Below, piece after piece: positions 1 through 10,918 of a stretch of 64,000 nucleotides of DNA. The notes under the pieces were generated by a model. That model made no database searches. It saw nothing but the letters and a program-made list of their open reading frames with translations, and was not told the DNA's origin. This DNA is from Entamoeba invadens IP1. Its lineage: Eukaryota; Evosea; Mastigamoebida; Endamoebidae. Numbering within the stretch: the first letter of the stretch is position 1; every line of letters begins with the position of its first letter. The position numbers and the translations under genes are program-made. The stretch lies in assembly GCF_000330505.1 (NCBI RefSeq), contig NW_004443753.1, forward strand, positions 62,001 through 126,000. The letters are read 5' to 3'.

Positions 1-567
1 TTCACCAATTGATTTAACATTTGATGGTATGTTGACACTACTTAAACTACTACATTTATAGAAACAATAATCACCAATTGATGTCACACTTGATGGTATT
101 ATAATACTGCTTAATTTACCACATTCGTAGAAACAACAATCACCAATCGATGTAACACCCAATGGTATGTTATTACCACTTTTCTTTCTATCATTTTGAG
201 TGTAAGTAACATTTTTAAACTCAATGTTTCGACTTTTGTTTCTGTCAACAGTTTCAAAGTCAACATTGAACCACACGATGATTCGATATAACTCTTTCTT
301 TAAAACACCTTCATTTTCACAATTTCCATTATCTCTGTTGATCATAAATCCATTGTTAAAGTTTTCATCTTTTACATCCCACAAATGAAGTGTCTCGATA
401 TTTGGGAAGTATCCAAGTGTTTTGGAATTTAGCGGAATTGGGTTGAAGTGGAACTTTTCCATATTACCATCAAACTTCTTGCACACCAACTCCAAGTTAA
501 TTAAGTCGTTGATAGTCTCGAAGTACTTCGAGACTATCATGATGTGATAACCAGAAAGTCCACTCAT
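1..567 (-). CDS. BspA-like leucine-rich repeat protein, 5' part
   Basis: Read on the minus strand from an ATG at 567, the frame stays open to the window edge, so the 3' end lies outside. The N-terminal ~65 residues (MIVSKYF, then VCKKF, then FHFNPIP) match the N-terminal block of the second BspA-like gene at 26062-27330. From about residue 130 come LRR_5-type repeats of ~23 residues with the cores IPSSVTSIGDYCFYKCSSL and VTSIGDCCFYECGKL. Such repeats are abundant in Entamoeba and Trichomonas and are usually linked to the cell surface or to protein binding; no signal peptide is visible here. A TATA-like TATTTAAAA lies at 591-600, just upstream. Family assignment is strong; the function is unknown. 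Confidence 0.85.
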   Translation of the reverse strand, partial: MSGLSGYHIMIVSKYFETINDLINLELVCKKFDGNMEKFHFNPIPLNSKTLGYFPNIETLHLWDVKDENFNNGFMINRDNGNCENEGVLKKELYRIIVWFNVDFETVDRNKSRNIEFKNVTYTQNDRKKSGNNIPLGVTSIGDCCFYECGKLSSIIIPSSVTSIGDYCFYKCSSLSSVNIPSNVKSIGE

Positions 568-1369
568 TTTGATATTCACAGTTATTCGGTTTTTAAATAT
601 TGAAAAATTCGTTTTTTGTTTACAATTATAATAAATTATCAAATTAAAGTCAATCACTGTTTTAAGCTATATATAAATATCGTAAAATATACTATTCTTA
701 AACAGAAAATTATAAATTAAATATAATACATAATTTAAATGTTTAAAAATTATTTACAAAACAACACTGCAAATATTATTAATTGTATGTTTTTTGAAAG
801 AAAATAATTTGTTAAAACTGTTACAGTAGGGAAAATTTAAATTAATTATAATTATTGTGTGACTTTCCAATATAAAAAATAAACATCTTCAAGTTCTAAA
901 AATATACACAGAAACATGTTTTTATCTAAAATTGCAAGTTGATTTTTTTGAATTGTGATTGAATTAAAATTGAAACAGATTCAATCCCAAATTATTCAAT
1001 TACTAAATATTAAAATCCAATTTATTTAACCTTTTAACCGTGTTAATCGTACCAACACTCTGTTTTTAAACAATTAATACATTTGTTTAAAATCACAATC
1101 ATTGAAATAAAAACAAACAACAGGTAGGCAGTGATATATCACAGAAAAGTTCGCAAGTTGGTTCAGATTGTCAAAATAAACAATTTAGATTCAGATATAT
1201 ATTGTATTGATAATAATACAACGGCGCTGCTCCCGAGTGGCACTTGCTTTGTGATAATAATGGTTGTTTTTTTAAACAAACCCAGTTCAAGGAACTTTGA
1301 TAAAAACACTCCCAAAGCTTCACCTTTCGTAATTATATTGTTAATAAATTAACCAATCTTTTCTAAAAC
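568..1369. other. AT-rich spacer with no supported gene
   Basis: No convincing coding sequence on either strand. The only ORF over 60 codons here starts with GTG and has no recognisable content. The stretch holds the BspA promoter at its left end and, at 822-836, one copy of the word TACAGTAGGGAAAAT, which is the terminus of the inverted-repeat element at 37181-37403. Confidence 0.6.
822..836. repeat. Solo transposon terminus TACAGTAGGGAAAAT
   Basis: Fifteen bases identical to the left terminus of the small element at 37181. I found no matching inverted copy nearby, so this is either a solo end or the remnant of an element whose other end has decayed. It lies ~550 bp beyond the 3' end of the decayed transposase at 1370-3000, which could have been its source. 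That link is inference. Confidence 0.5.
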
Positions 1370-3000
1370 TCAATTGGGTTTGATTTCTTATCCTTCGACT
1401 TTGCAAGTCGTTTTTCTTTGGTTTCTTTTCTTTCGACAGAAACCCTTTTGACTTTGGTTACTGGAGCTAATGTGGGAGTTTTTTCAAAATTTTGTTCACT
1501 TACTTGGCCTTCTCCTTTTCTACTCTGATAACACCAACCACATCGTCCGATGAGTTATAATTAGGGGTGTTTTCCTCTTCCATTCGCTTTGTAATTATTT
1601 TTGGAACAATAAATTCACCGACTTGATTGAAAGCTTTCACAACATTGTCGCCATTGGCAGTCACTTCCCAAGAATAGATCAGTTCATTAATTCTATCTTT
1701 TTCTTTGAGACAAACAAACTTTTTAGGCAGTTTTTGAACTCTAACGAGTCAAACGAAAGAATGTTCTTCATAGGCTTGGATCTTTCGGTTTCTTCTTCAA
1801 TTTGGAATTTGTGTTGGTACATATTGTTTTTGTTACTCAAAAGCTTCTTTTGGATTCCAAATATTCCAAAATCTAATGGCTGTGTGAGATGTGATGAATG
1901 AGGGATAAGCTCAATCATTTCAATGTAATTTTCCTCAAACAAACGGGTGATTTCTGTGTCAAAATGGCCAGAAAAGCCATCAATCAACAAATAACTTTTT
2001 GTGTCTTTTCGTACACCAAGGAACTCTTTTTTCTTTGGATCTCGGCAATGAAGATCTTTTTAATCCATTCGATGTACAGCTCCTTGTTCAATCCATTGGG
2101 TTGGCTTCGAATAAGAGCTCTGCTCTTGTATGAGGCAACCAAAGATTGGTCCATGAGGACCCGTTTGCTGACAACCAATGGAACCAATCTGGTTCCATCA
2201 CTGCAAATACAACACAAAAGAGATATGCGAGAAGCATCTCTTTGAACACCATTGTACACTGTTTCACCAGACTCAATGCAACAGTAAACAGTTTTGCTGG
2301 TAGCATCGACCCATTGGGAAAAGCCGACTTCATCCAAATTGAACACGAGTTCAGATCTTACACCATCAATTTTATTTTTTAACCTTTCCATCCATGCTTT
2401 GATGTCATCTTTTGAAAGGGCTGCTCTTTCGAGCTCCATGACTGGAGCAACTCTGGTTTCCACACCCAGTATTTTGGACATGATCTTGTGGAGCGCTTGG
2501 CTCTCTATTGCAATTCCATGATTCTTCAGAAGATAAAGACCAAGTTCTTCTGGTTTAACTGAAGTGTTTTGTTCGACGATTTGTTTCACTTTTTTGATTA
2601 TATCATCCGATAAAATCCTTGTTTTTCCTTTTTCTAAGCATTTGCCTTCCTTCTTTTCTTTGTTATTTTTTGCTCTCTGACTTTCGACACTTCTTTTTTC
2701 TGTGTTCCAAATAACAATTCCAAACAAGTGGTCAATGAAACGTTTATTGGGGAAACACAACTACTCTTTCTTCTTTTCGAAATAATCCAAACAAAATTTA
2801 ACTTCATCCCTGAAATCACAAAATTCTTGTTTGTTGACTATGTTTTAAAATTCTTGAAAAGCAATAAAGAGTTGAACGTTATCTTTAAGGTGATCTCTCA
2901 AATTGTTAGAATTGGCAACTATAGGCTTCATGATGTTCTTGCTACGTACTTTTTCTTCTCCCATTTTATAAACATATTTCTTTGTTATTTGTTTTGACAT
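1370..3000 (-). pseudogene. Decayed DDE transposase (pogo/Tigger-like, DDE_1 type)
   Basis: Minus-strand frames give a transposase core: VFNLDEVGFSQW (first Asp), YLLIDGFSGHFDTE (second Asp) and PHSSHLTQPLDFGIFG (third Asp). The order and spacing are those of the pogo/Tigger branch. The N-terminal part begins at an ATG near 3000 but meets in-frame TAA and TAG stops before the core. A frameshift near 2000-2030 separates the first-Asp frame (2760-1984) from the second-Asp frame (1990-1679). The C-terminal part continues to about 1370 with further stops. The gene cannot make an intact enzyme. No clear terminal inverted repeats bracket it; the TACAGTAGGG word at 822 is the only candidate. Confidence 0.75.
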
Positions 3001-3189
3001 AAGTGATTGAGGTTTTATTTTTTTAGTTTTTATAGTTTGTGGGTTATTTATTATTGTTATATTAGATTGTTATTACTAATAATTGTAGGAATTTAAAATA
3101 AATAATATTTAATAAATATAATTATCATATTAATTTAAAAGAGAAAACAGCAAAAATAGAGCATTTTACTATGTATTAATAATATATTT

Positions 3190-3216
3190 AATAATAATAA
3201 TAATAATAATAATAAT
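3190..3216. repeat. (AAT)n microsatellite
   Basis: About nine tandem AAT units in an AT-rich spacer. No coding context. Confidence 0.8.
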
Positions 3217-6200
3217 TACAATATGGTTAAATTAATAACTTGATTAATAATAAATATGTTTTTATTTGTTTCATAAATTGGTCTATTAATGACTATTATG
3301 ACGGGTTTTGTATGTATTAAACCCCGAAATAATAGATGTTATTTACCAATTTTATCTACTTTTTTAACCATTAACTATGAACATGTTGTTCTTTTCTTGA
3401 CTGTTTTGTTTGTGTTATCCGATGTTTTTTAACCACAATCCGCTATTTGCCACAATTTATAAACTCTTTGTTATTTATCGATGGACAAATAAAACCGCTG
3501 GTCGACCATTTTAAATAAATTTACTGGATTATTTTCCCAACAAATTATTTTTGCGTAAAAAGTTTTAAAAACAATGATTTTGAAAATAACAAAAAGGAGC
3601 AAATGTGAAGTAATAATACCATTTGGAATGAAAATAGAGTTATTAAACACTATTTTCACCATTTTAAAAGAAATGCGCTCTGTTTTGCTTGAAAAGTTTG
3701 ATTTCAAAAACACTCTCAAATAAGTGAACAATGGCAGTGAAACAATGTTGTGTTAAAACAAGAGTGTTCCCTTCAATAACGGAGAACACTTTAAAAATAA
3801 CAGATCTGTTTTTCAATTGCAAAAATAAAATTTCCAAAAGTTGAGGTATTGGTGTTATAAGGTGTGGAAAAAAATACAGTGTTCATCATCATGTCACTTT
3901 TAAGAAAATGTGATTTGGAACACTTATTGATGGTATTTGGAATACCGTTTGTTCAACGACATCAATGTGCGAGTGTTAAGTAATGTAGTTATCATAAGCA
4001 AAAATTCTACTAAACAACTTGATAAATCACAGAAGGGGATGTTGAACAAAGATGCACTAAGAGGGATTTGAAAAAAATGTTATTCAGAAAAATAATTTTG
4101 TTATTTGAAAAACAGCAAAAAACTAAAATAAAATAAAAACATTTTTTTGTCGTCATACGAACATTCCATTTATTTTTAGACAGATTTTTTTCACTTTTTC
4201 AAAACAAAACAATTCACTCTCAGCAATTCACATATTTCCTTTACCACTGTTTTAAACTATCAGAAAAAATAAAAGAGCTTTTCTAAAGTGTTAAGGTCAA
4301 TGTTGGTGGTAAACCTAGTTTTTGTGACTAAAATCGAGGAAATAGGGAAAATGAAAACTATACCAGAAATTATTATCAAATTAAAAATTGACTTTTTTTC
4401 AGTCCCAGTGGTTTTATACGCAGACTATAAATTGTTGTTTTTGCTTTTTTTATTATTTTAATAATTTGTAGTTCGATCAATACCTATTGTATATTTACAA
4501 CTGTTTTATTTTTTATTATATTTCGACACCATTTCATTATTAAATACTAATTCAAAAAATTGGTCAAATTGGTGTGGTGATTATTATTAATACTTCATAT
4601 ATTATTTACATTTAATTTGATTGTTGATTAAATTTTTTATATGTTAAAAATTACATCTGATAATTTTATTGGTAATTGACATTTTAAAAATGTGTTATAA
4701 ATCATATCAAAAGTTCATATTGAACAATGTCACCGTTAAACGTTTTATATTATGACCATATAGTATTGAAATACAGTCGTTTAATTGAACAAGAATACAT
4801 TTTGATAAAAATATTGAAAAATGTTCACAACTTTTTTGGTGTATCAAGATAATTATTAAATTTTGTTGATATTTTCCTGATTTATCAAGTGACACAATTA
4901 TTTATTTATTGATATGTGATTTCTTCTTGGTAAAAAATGGTTTGATATGCGTAACCAAATAAATCAACAATTTTAAATAAAAGCTAAAAAAGCGATGTAA
5001 TGAAAAAATATAAAATCACTCCAGTTGCATTTATTACAAAAAAATAAAAAAGTTGGACAAGATAATCCAACAAAAACCTTATTTCAACCAAAACAAAGCA
5101 CAAAAACAGTTGAAAGTTTTTACAATAAAAAGAACAAAAAATATTTTTTTGTTTCGTAACGGTTCTATTTACCGTAACGACTTTGTAGCTCACCTATATG
5201 TTACAAACAAATTTTTAAAAATAAAAGCTGGGTCGATTTCATATTAACACGGATTTGAATAAAACAACAAATTAAACAGTAAAAAAACATAATAAATAGA
5301 AAACTTAAAAACAATAAACTTAAAATTGTAACACTTTAACACTGATGACATTTAAAAAAGAAAAGAAGAACGTTTCAATAATTGTTTTTAATTTTATTTT
5401 TTTCGATTTAAATTTATTTCCAACTTATACTCAAACATCTTTAATTGTAGACAAATAACAATTCAAATAACAAAAACATTCATTTGATCACAAACATTAT
5501 TCAAGCACGTTTTGCAAACCACAATCACCATGTGAATGCTCACTACGAACAAATTCTAAAAAATGAACAAATAATTTTGGTACTTTTTCGACAAACACTT
5601 TTCTTTTTTTAGTAACTCAAAAACAACAAAGAATTAATATATAATGTTCATTTTTTAAACGTATATTTGTTTCAATGATAGTTCACTTGGAAAAAAATTA
5701 CCTTAACTGGAAAAGTTCAAATAAATAGTTTATGTTAATAGTTTAAAAACTAAATGAATTAGTAAGTAGTTGGTTAAACTAGAAAAAAATATAATGGTTA
5801 AATAGAATAATATTAAAACTATCATAAATCCTTTTATTGTATGAAAATGTTAAATATTAAAGATTTAAACTACGACACTTGTTAAGTGTTATTATTTGTT
5901 TTTACGTGTTTTTGAAAACAAACACATCAAAACATACACCATTTCACAAGTAAACGTTCTTGTTTTTTTTTATTGCAAAATTTGACAGATCAGAGGTATT
6001 TTTTATCATGGTATAAATACTGTGTTTTACTATAAATTAAAAAAATATTTATATACTATAGGCGATAAATAGAAAATGAGAAAATATTATTGAAATAACA
6101 TTATGAGCTGAAACTGTTGAAAAGAACACTCATATATCTCAAAAAAAAGATTAATACGAAATGATACTAAAAGGATACGTCAAAAGTATCAAAAGAGTCA

Positions 6201-6349
6201 AAAAAATGAATTTGACAAATAATGAAATAAATGCAACATTTTGAAAACAATGTGTCTAAAATAAAACAGATTTGATAACTTTTGAACAAGCTGCAACGAA
6301 TTACAAACAGTCAACAAGTGCGTTTGTAAAAAAGTCGACTGTGTGTTTG
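3217..6349. other. Gene-poor AT-rich stretch
   Basis: About 3.1 kb with no gene I can support. The short ORFs here (for example 5053-5247 plus and 3471-3731 minus) are Lys/Phe/Asn/Ile-rich with no motif and look like chance openings in AT-rich sequence. Slightly less AT-rich patches at 3400-4100 may be old decayed coding DNA, but I could not identify any family. Confidence 0.5.
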
Positions 6350-7330
6350 AAGTAAAATGTTTTTTCATAATGTGAGATGCCAGTCATCAAGCACCTACAA
6401 GTGCGCCTTTAAGACTTTATAAAACAGAACAACGCTGTATGTATTCTTAATGATTGCCTCTGTCGATTGTCCACTTTCGTCGTGTCCAACGTAATCAAAT
6501 GGTGCTTCAATCAGTCATGAAACGCCGTGCGACTCCATGTATTCACTCGTATTGATTCTGACTTTATTTTTCTCGTTGTCAAAAAGCTTATTTGCAAATG
6601 TTTTTGCAATTTCTGTCTTGCCAACACCACTTGGCCCAAAAAAACATGAATGACTTAATTGCAAAAAAACTTCAAGTCTGCGCAATCTCAAGTTCTCTTA
6701 TTATCTCAGCCTTGTGTTTCATGTCTTCACTTTTCCGTGTAAGCACTTTGAGTTTTTCGCTCCCACACAAGCTGAGCCAATGATTGTCAATAAAGAGTGG
6801 TTCTCATACTTCTTTCTGATGCCTTTCAAGATTTCATTGTATCCATTTTGCTCGGCGACATAGACAATATAGAATCGCCTCTCAGATTCAAGGTTTCTTT
6901 CGAATGCACCACGACTTACTTAATGACAACATTGGTGTCGTATGTTGTCATGAAGTAACACTTTCTTGTTGCACCGGCACCCAAAACAGTGTGATTATAA
7001 TTATAAAAAATGAATTATATTTCCTTCTCTTTCACCTCATTAGAAACAGCCTTTAGTTTTAAATCAAAATGTATTGCTACTAGCAATCAGCGCACCCATA
7101 TCAATTGCAATGACTCTTCACTGCAAGTTTGAAGGAACAATCCTTTTACTATTCGCTTCACCAAACTTTCACAACAACTCCTGTATTACCAACACTGGGC
7201 TCATTAATCGAGATGAAGGTGTAATTTGTGGTAAAATTGAATGATTTGCCATTGAATGAGCAACTTGTTCGTGAAAAAAATCACCGCCCAACAAACCAAA
7301 GTCAAGGAGAAAAAAACATGCAGATAAACT
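6350..7330 (-). pseudogene. HSP101/ClpB chaperone pseudogene
   Basis: Minus-strand fragments in shifting frames follow the order of a ClpB/Hsp104 AAA+ disaggregase. First comes a first-nucleotide-domain P-loop remnant, NEPSVGNTGVV (family form is EPGVGKT). Then come VKRIVKG and VPSNLQ*RVIAIDMGALIA, then ESERRFYIVYVAEQNG with EILKGIRKKYENH. A middle-domain piece follows ([18 protein letters not shown]), then the second P-loop [20 protein letters not shown] with [13 protein letters not shown] and VLDDW. Many stops, frame changes and internal deletions are present, and the sequence ends shortly after the second Walker-B region. This is an old dead copy of a normally ~860-residue chaperone. The identification rests on several independent conserved blocks in the right order. 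Confidence 0.8.
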
Positions 7331-7419
7331 CGGAGAAGTGATGGTAAACTAAATAATATTTGGTAATTTTAAAAAACAAGTTGAGAAGTTTGTTAACTTG
7401 TTGACTGCTCATAAGTAGT

Positions 7420-7860
7420 TATAGTAGGTCACCTCTCTCGAACTCGCAAAAATAGCATACTATGAAAATCACTTTATTAGGGTTTTTTTAACTTTTTGGA
7501 CCCCCTTTTTTAACACAGTGTTATCCTACAGCTATTTTTCAATTTCAAAACCTTCGAAACCCCCAAAGGATGAAACAGTTTTTATTATTGATTTCCCTGG
7601 TTTTTGAGAAAAATTTCTTCAAAAATCGCAAAGGATTAACCTTCATTTATATGGGTTTTTACGACCTTCTTTTTCAAGGTCGAATGACATAAAATTGCCT
7701 AAAATTTGCTCATTTTACACTAAAATGTTGTTTATTTTAAAATTTATATAAAAATAAAAATTTGAGAAAATATATGTTAAAATAAATATAAATTAGTATT
7801 TTGAAAATAATTTTTAAAAACTAATTTAAAAACTAAGTTCGAGAGAAGTGACCCAGTATA
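7420..7860. mobile_element. Short non-autonomous element with terminal inverted repeats
   Basis: A ~441 bp segment bounded by inverted ends. The left end reads TATAGTAGGTCACCTCTCTC then GAACT; the reverse complement of the right end reads TATACTGGGTCACTTCTCTC then GAACT. That is about 25 bp with a few mismatches. Flanking TA dinucleotides suit a Tc1/mariner-type target duplication. The inside has no coding potential and contains a perfect 7-bp hairpin (CGACCTT/AAGGTCG, about 7672-7692). It lies immediately outside the Polinton-like element. I read it as a MITE. Confidence 0.65.
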
Positions 7861-8032
7861 GTTTTGAAAATAATTTAAAAAATAAATTTTGAACAAGACT
7901 AGAACATAAACTAACATAATAAGGAGAACCGAAACGAAGTGAGGTTCCACGAACAATATATATATATAAAATATTTAATTTCGAGGTCGAGAATTTCCGA
8001 CCTTTGACTTTATAGTTTAAAATAAATTAGAA

Positions 8033-9076
8033 ATGAGTTTTAGAGAAGGAATTGATATTAAACAAAAACAAATTAAAGAACATTAAACAAGAAGATTGCG
8101 ACATAGAGAACAACTTGTAAATCAAAAACGTAATAAATTATTTATGGAGAACATACCTTTTAATAATTTAACAATTGATTATCCATTTAAGAGTTTAGAT
8201 AAATATGAATCTATATTGAAAAAAGATATCAATAAGAAACAAATAATTAGTCAAGACTTCAATCCGAAAACCATGAATAAACTTTATTCAAGACTTTATT
8301 ACTCTCCATATTTTAATAGTTATGAAGTCGATTTAGCTTTCTTTGATTCCAGAAACAGCACCAAACAAAATATCTACATGTTCATTATTAATATTAACAC
8401 AAAATATTTATATGTATTTTCACTTTATAATAAAAACAATGACAGTTTAATAATGCCTTTTAATACTTTACTTAATGTTGGAGTCGTTTTTGATAACATA
8501 CGTTTTGATGGTGAATCTGCATTGAATAGCACTTATATGTCAAATTATTTCAATAAATTGAATATAAGAACATATTCATCTTCATCCAAACATATTAATA
8601 AAAACAGAGTTGTAGATCGAGTTATCAGAACAATTAGAACTGCTTATGATAATACAATGTCAAGATATGTAAACAAAAATCAGGATATACTTATTCAAGA
8701 TATTGTTACTTACTTTATTTTTTCAAAACATAATAAAACTGGTTATCGACCTATTGATATGCAATACATACCTAATTACAACAATATGTATAAATGCTAT
8801 CAACTTGAATATGATTATATTAAACAAATGGTTAAGAAGAATGATGAAATATTATATAAACAATTTGAAAATGGATTTTTATCTTATATATATGGAGACA
8901 AGTTAATAATATATTTGGATAATAGCAAAGACAATACTTTCAGAAAGACAAGAAACTATTTTAGTACTAAAGCAACAATGATAAGATATGATCATGGTAA
9001 CATAGTATGTAAACTTGATGATAATGATAAATTTGTAACGATTCCATGTTATTTTGCACTTCGTGATTACATATAA
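8033..9076 (+). pseudogene. Polinton-type integrase (DD35D), copy 1
   Basis: A retroviral-like integrase core (rve/RNase H fold). The first acidic residue lies in YEVDLAFFD. The second is in NIRFDGESALNS. The third position is in NRVVDRVIRTIR, exactly 35 residues after the second; it is Asp where the family has Glu (VVERFNRT in typical members). The probable ATG is at 8033, but an in-frame TAA appears after 17 codons (8084-8086). The frame from there to 9076 is open and its first ATG is at 8144. So it is either an N-terminally broken gene or one using the later ATG (about 310 residues). A 6-bp hairpin (7984-8003) lies just upstream. A second homologous copy lies at 11842-12990 on the other strand. 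Confidence 0.7.
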
Positions 9077-9155
9077 TTTTATATTAATAATACAATCTAC
9101 GCGAAGCTTATTTACAATTTGTTATTTATGTATATGTATATTTTTGTTTTATAAA

Positions 9156-9509
9156 ATGAGAAAATTATACATGAATTTACATAATAATAATTGCAAAGTA
9201 ATAAATTCATATCAATTTGAGGTTGAATTACCAATTGAATTTGTTTCTTCTACTAATAATAATAAATGTGTTAATACAATTGCTACTAGATTTTATAATT
9301 CATCAGGTCAGATTGATTGTGGTAATATTTTAAGAAGTGATTTGAATACTAGTAATGATTATCCTTCACAAGATGGTTTTATAATTTTTGCTAACAGTGA
9401 TAATCAAAAATCATTTGAAATCAAAGACAATAAACAAAAAATAAAAATATGGTTTACTGATTACAAAAATAATATAATCAATATTGATTCTGATTATTAT
9501 TTTAAATAA
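9156..9509 (+). CDS. Hypothetical Polinton protein, 117 aa
   Basis: Starts at ATG 9156 (MRKLYMNLHNNNCK). The longer open frame begins upstream without an ATG consistent with the compact layout. It is Asn/Asp/Ser-rich with alternating hydrophobic residues and no membrane segment, suggesting a beta-rich soluble protein. It follows integrase copy 1 on the same strand after 79 bases and converges with the genes on the other strand. A structural virion component would fit its position, but no family is recognised. Confidence 0.5.
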   Translation: MRKLYMNLHNNNCKVINSYQFEVELPIEFVSSTNNNKCVNTIATRFYNSSGQIDCGNILRSDLNTSNDYPSQDGFIIFANSDNQKSFEIKDNKQKIKIWFTDYKNNIINIDSDYYFK

Positions 9510-9526
9510 CAGTTAGAATTAATGTT

Positions 9527-9700
9527 TTAAACACTATGTATTCTTGGTGTTATATTTGTTGTTAATATTTTTTGTTCTTTTAATTTGAATAATCTCTTTT
9601 TAAACAAATATGAAAATATTTTTAATATTGTAATAAATATTATCAGAAATATAAATGATAATAATGATGCTAATTCTACTATTTTTTCTAATTCAACCAT
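9527..9700 (-). CDS. Small single-pass membrane protein, 57 aa
   Basis: ATG at 9700 reading MVELEKIVELASLL, then a ~22-residue hydrophobic helix (FIFLIIFITILKIF), then a basic tail (FKKRLFKLKEQK). This gives a positive-inside topology with the C-terminus cytosolic. It lies 22 bases downstream of the fibre-like gene on the same strand, and the spacing suits one transcription unit. Polinton-like and related viral genomes often carry small membrane proteins of unknown role; nothing more specific can be said. Confidence 0.5.
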   Translation of the reverse strand: MVELEKIVELASLLSFIFLIIFITILKIFSYLFKKRLFKLKEQKILTTNITPRIHSV

Positions 9701-9722
9701 TTAGTGTTTTGAAAAAAATGAC

Positions 9723-10817
9723 TTACCATAAATCATTTCTAGAATTATAATTATTATAAGCAACACTTGATTCACAAATATCATAAATTGTAGTTGTAGT
9801 AGTTCTTCCTAATAAATTAATAATATATGTTTTATAATCAATAAAATTAGATACAGCTTTGGATGACATATATATTTTTAGTGAAGAACCTTGACATATT
9901 TCTGTAATAGATGATGTATTTGTTATTTGTAAATTTGGTTCTATTAGATACATTCCATTATTATATATATTTATATTACTCCACATTAAATTTGGATTAC
10001 TTCCTGAATAACTAATACCAGGATAAAATAAATTATTAAGATTACAATATAAATAAACACATATTGGTTTAGTTGTTACATATATTATGTTACTATTTGA
10101 TGTAAAATTCTTTGGTAAATATAAACTGAAATAATTAAAACAATAATATCCATCACCCCATAAATAACTAACTGTATCTGGTATTATTATTGGATGTTGA
10201 TTTACATTAAATAGATTTTGTACTGTTGTATATACTATTCCATTTAACATACTTCCACCACTAAATTGTTCAATAACTTTATAAATTTCATTATTAATAA
10301 TTACATATGGAACTACTTTTACTATTCTATTTGTTGATAAGAATTCTGTAACATTATCAATTTTTATTCTAAAATATGCAGTTTTATCAGTTTCTGATTT
10401 AATAGAATAAGTAACATTTTTATATGTCGTCACATCTTGTGAAATTATATTTGGATATGGATATATTATTTTTGGAATTGGTATTGAAGCTATTTTTGTA
10501 TCTGTGTACGCATTACATGAAGAACCAATATTGTCGCTGTAAGAGTTACACGCTGATGCAATCATATCAGAATATGTATTACATACTAATGCTACATTAT
10601 CACTATAACTTTTAGATTTATTATAATATGTTAATATTTCAGAATTTACATAATCAGTAGAAAAAATATCTTTTGTATTTATACTTACTGTTCCATCTAT
10701 GCTTGTAATTTTATCAGTTTTAATTTCATTAGATGTTATTGTAGAAGGATTAAAATATGATGTGCAAAAAACACTATTTTTACTTTTATCTTGATAAGCT
10801 GTTGAAAATACTTCCAT
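9723..10817 (-). CDS. Fibre-like putative structural protein, 364 aa
   Basis: Starts at ATG 10817 and is intact. Residues ~30-65 (NEIKTDKITSIDGTVSI) resemble the starts of viral fibre proteins. Residues ~70-110 carry four 11-residue repeats built on Y-S/T-D-x-x-x-x-x-C-N (YSDNVALVCNT, YSDMIASACNS, YSDNIGSSCNA, YTDTKIAS). These fit a hendecad coiled coil or a beta shaft. A proline-rich hinge (PIPKIIYPYPN) then leads to a ~240-residue Asn/Tyr/Ile-rich beta-like head. A shaft plus head points to a receptor-binding or tail-fibre role on a particle. This is architecture-based inference with no family match. It is the best-preserved gene of the element. Confidence 0.5.
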   Translation of the reverse strand: MEVFSTAYQDKSKNSVFCTSYFNPSTITSNEIKTDKITSIDGTVSINTKDIFSTDYVNSEILTYYNKSKSYSDNVALVCNTYSDMIASACNSYSDNIGSSCNAYTDTKIASIPIPKIIYPYPNIISQDVTTYKNVTYSIKSETDKTAYFRIKIDNVTEFLSTNRIVKVVPYVIINNEIYKVIEQFSGGSMLNGIVYTTVQNLFNVNQHPIIIPDTVSYLWGDGYYCFNYFSLYLPKNFTSNSNIIYVTTKPICVYLYCNLNNLFYPGISYSGSNPNLMWSNINIYNNGMYLIEPNLQITNTSSITEICQGSSLKIYMSSKAVSNFIDYKTYIINLLGRTTTTTIYDICESSVAYNNYNSRNDLW

Positions 10818-10842
10818 TTTTATAAATTAAAAAAAATGCTTA

Positions 10843-10858
10843 GACTTCTTTAGAAGTC
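10843..10858. terminator. Intergenic hairpin GACTTC-TTTA-GAAGTC
   Basis: A perfect 6-bp inverted repeat with a 4-base loop between the DxDxDG-loop gene (ends 10919) and the fibre-like gene (starts 10817), both on the minus strand. Giant-virus and virophage transcripts often end at such palindromes, so a 3'-end signal for the upstream gene is plausible. Six base pairs can arise by chance in AT-rich DNA. Confidence 0.35.
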
Positions 10859-10918
10859 GTTCCATTTATTACTAAAAATATGATAAAAATAATAAAATAA
10901 ATTAGTATATAGTTTTGT

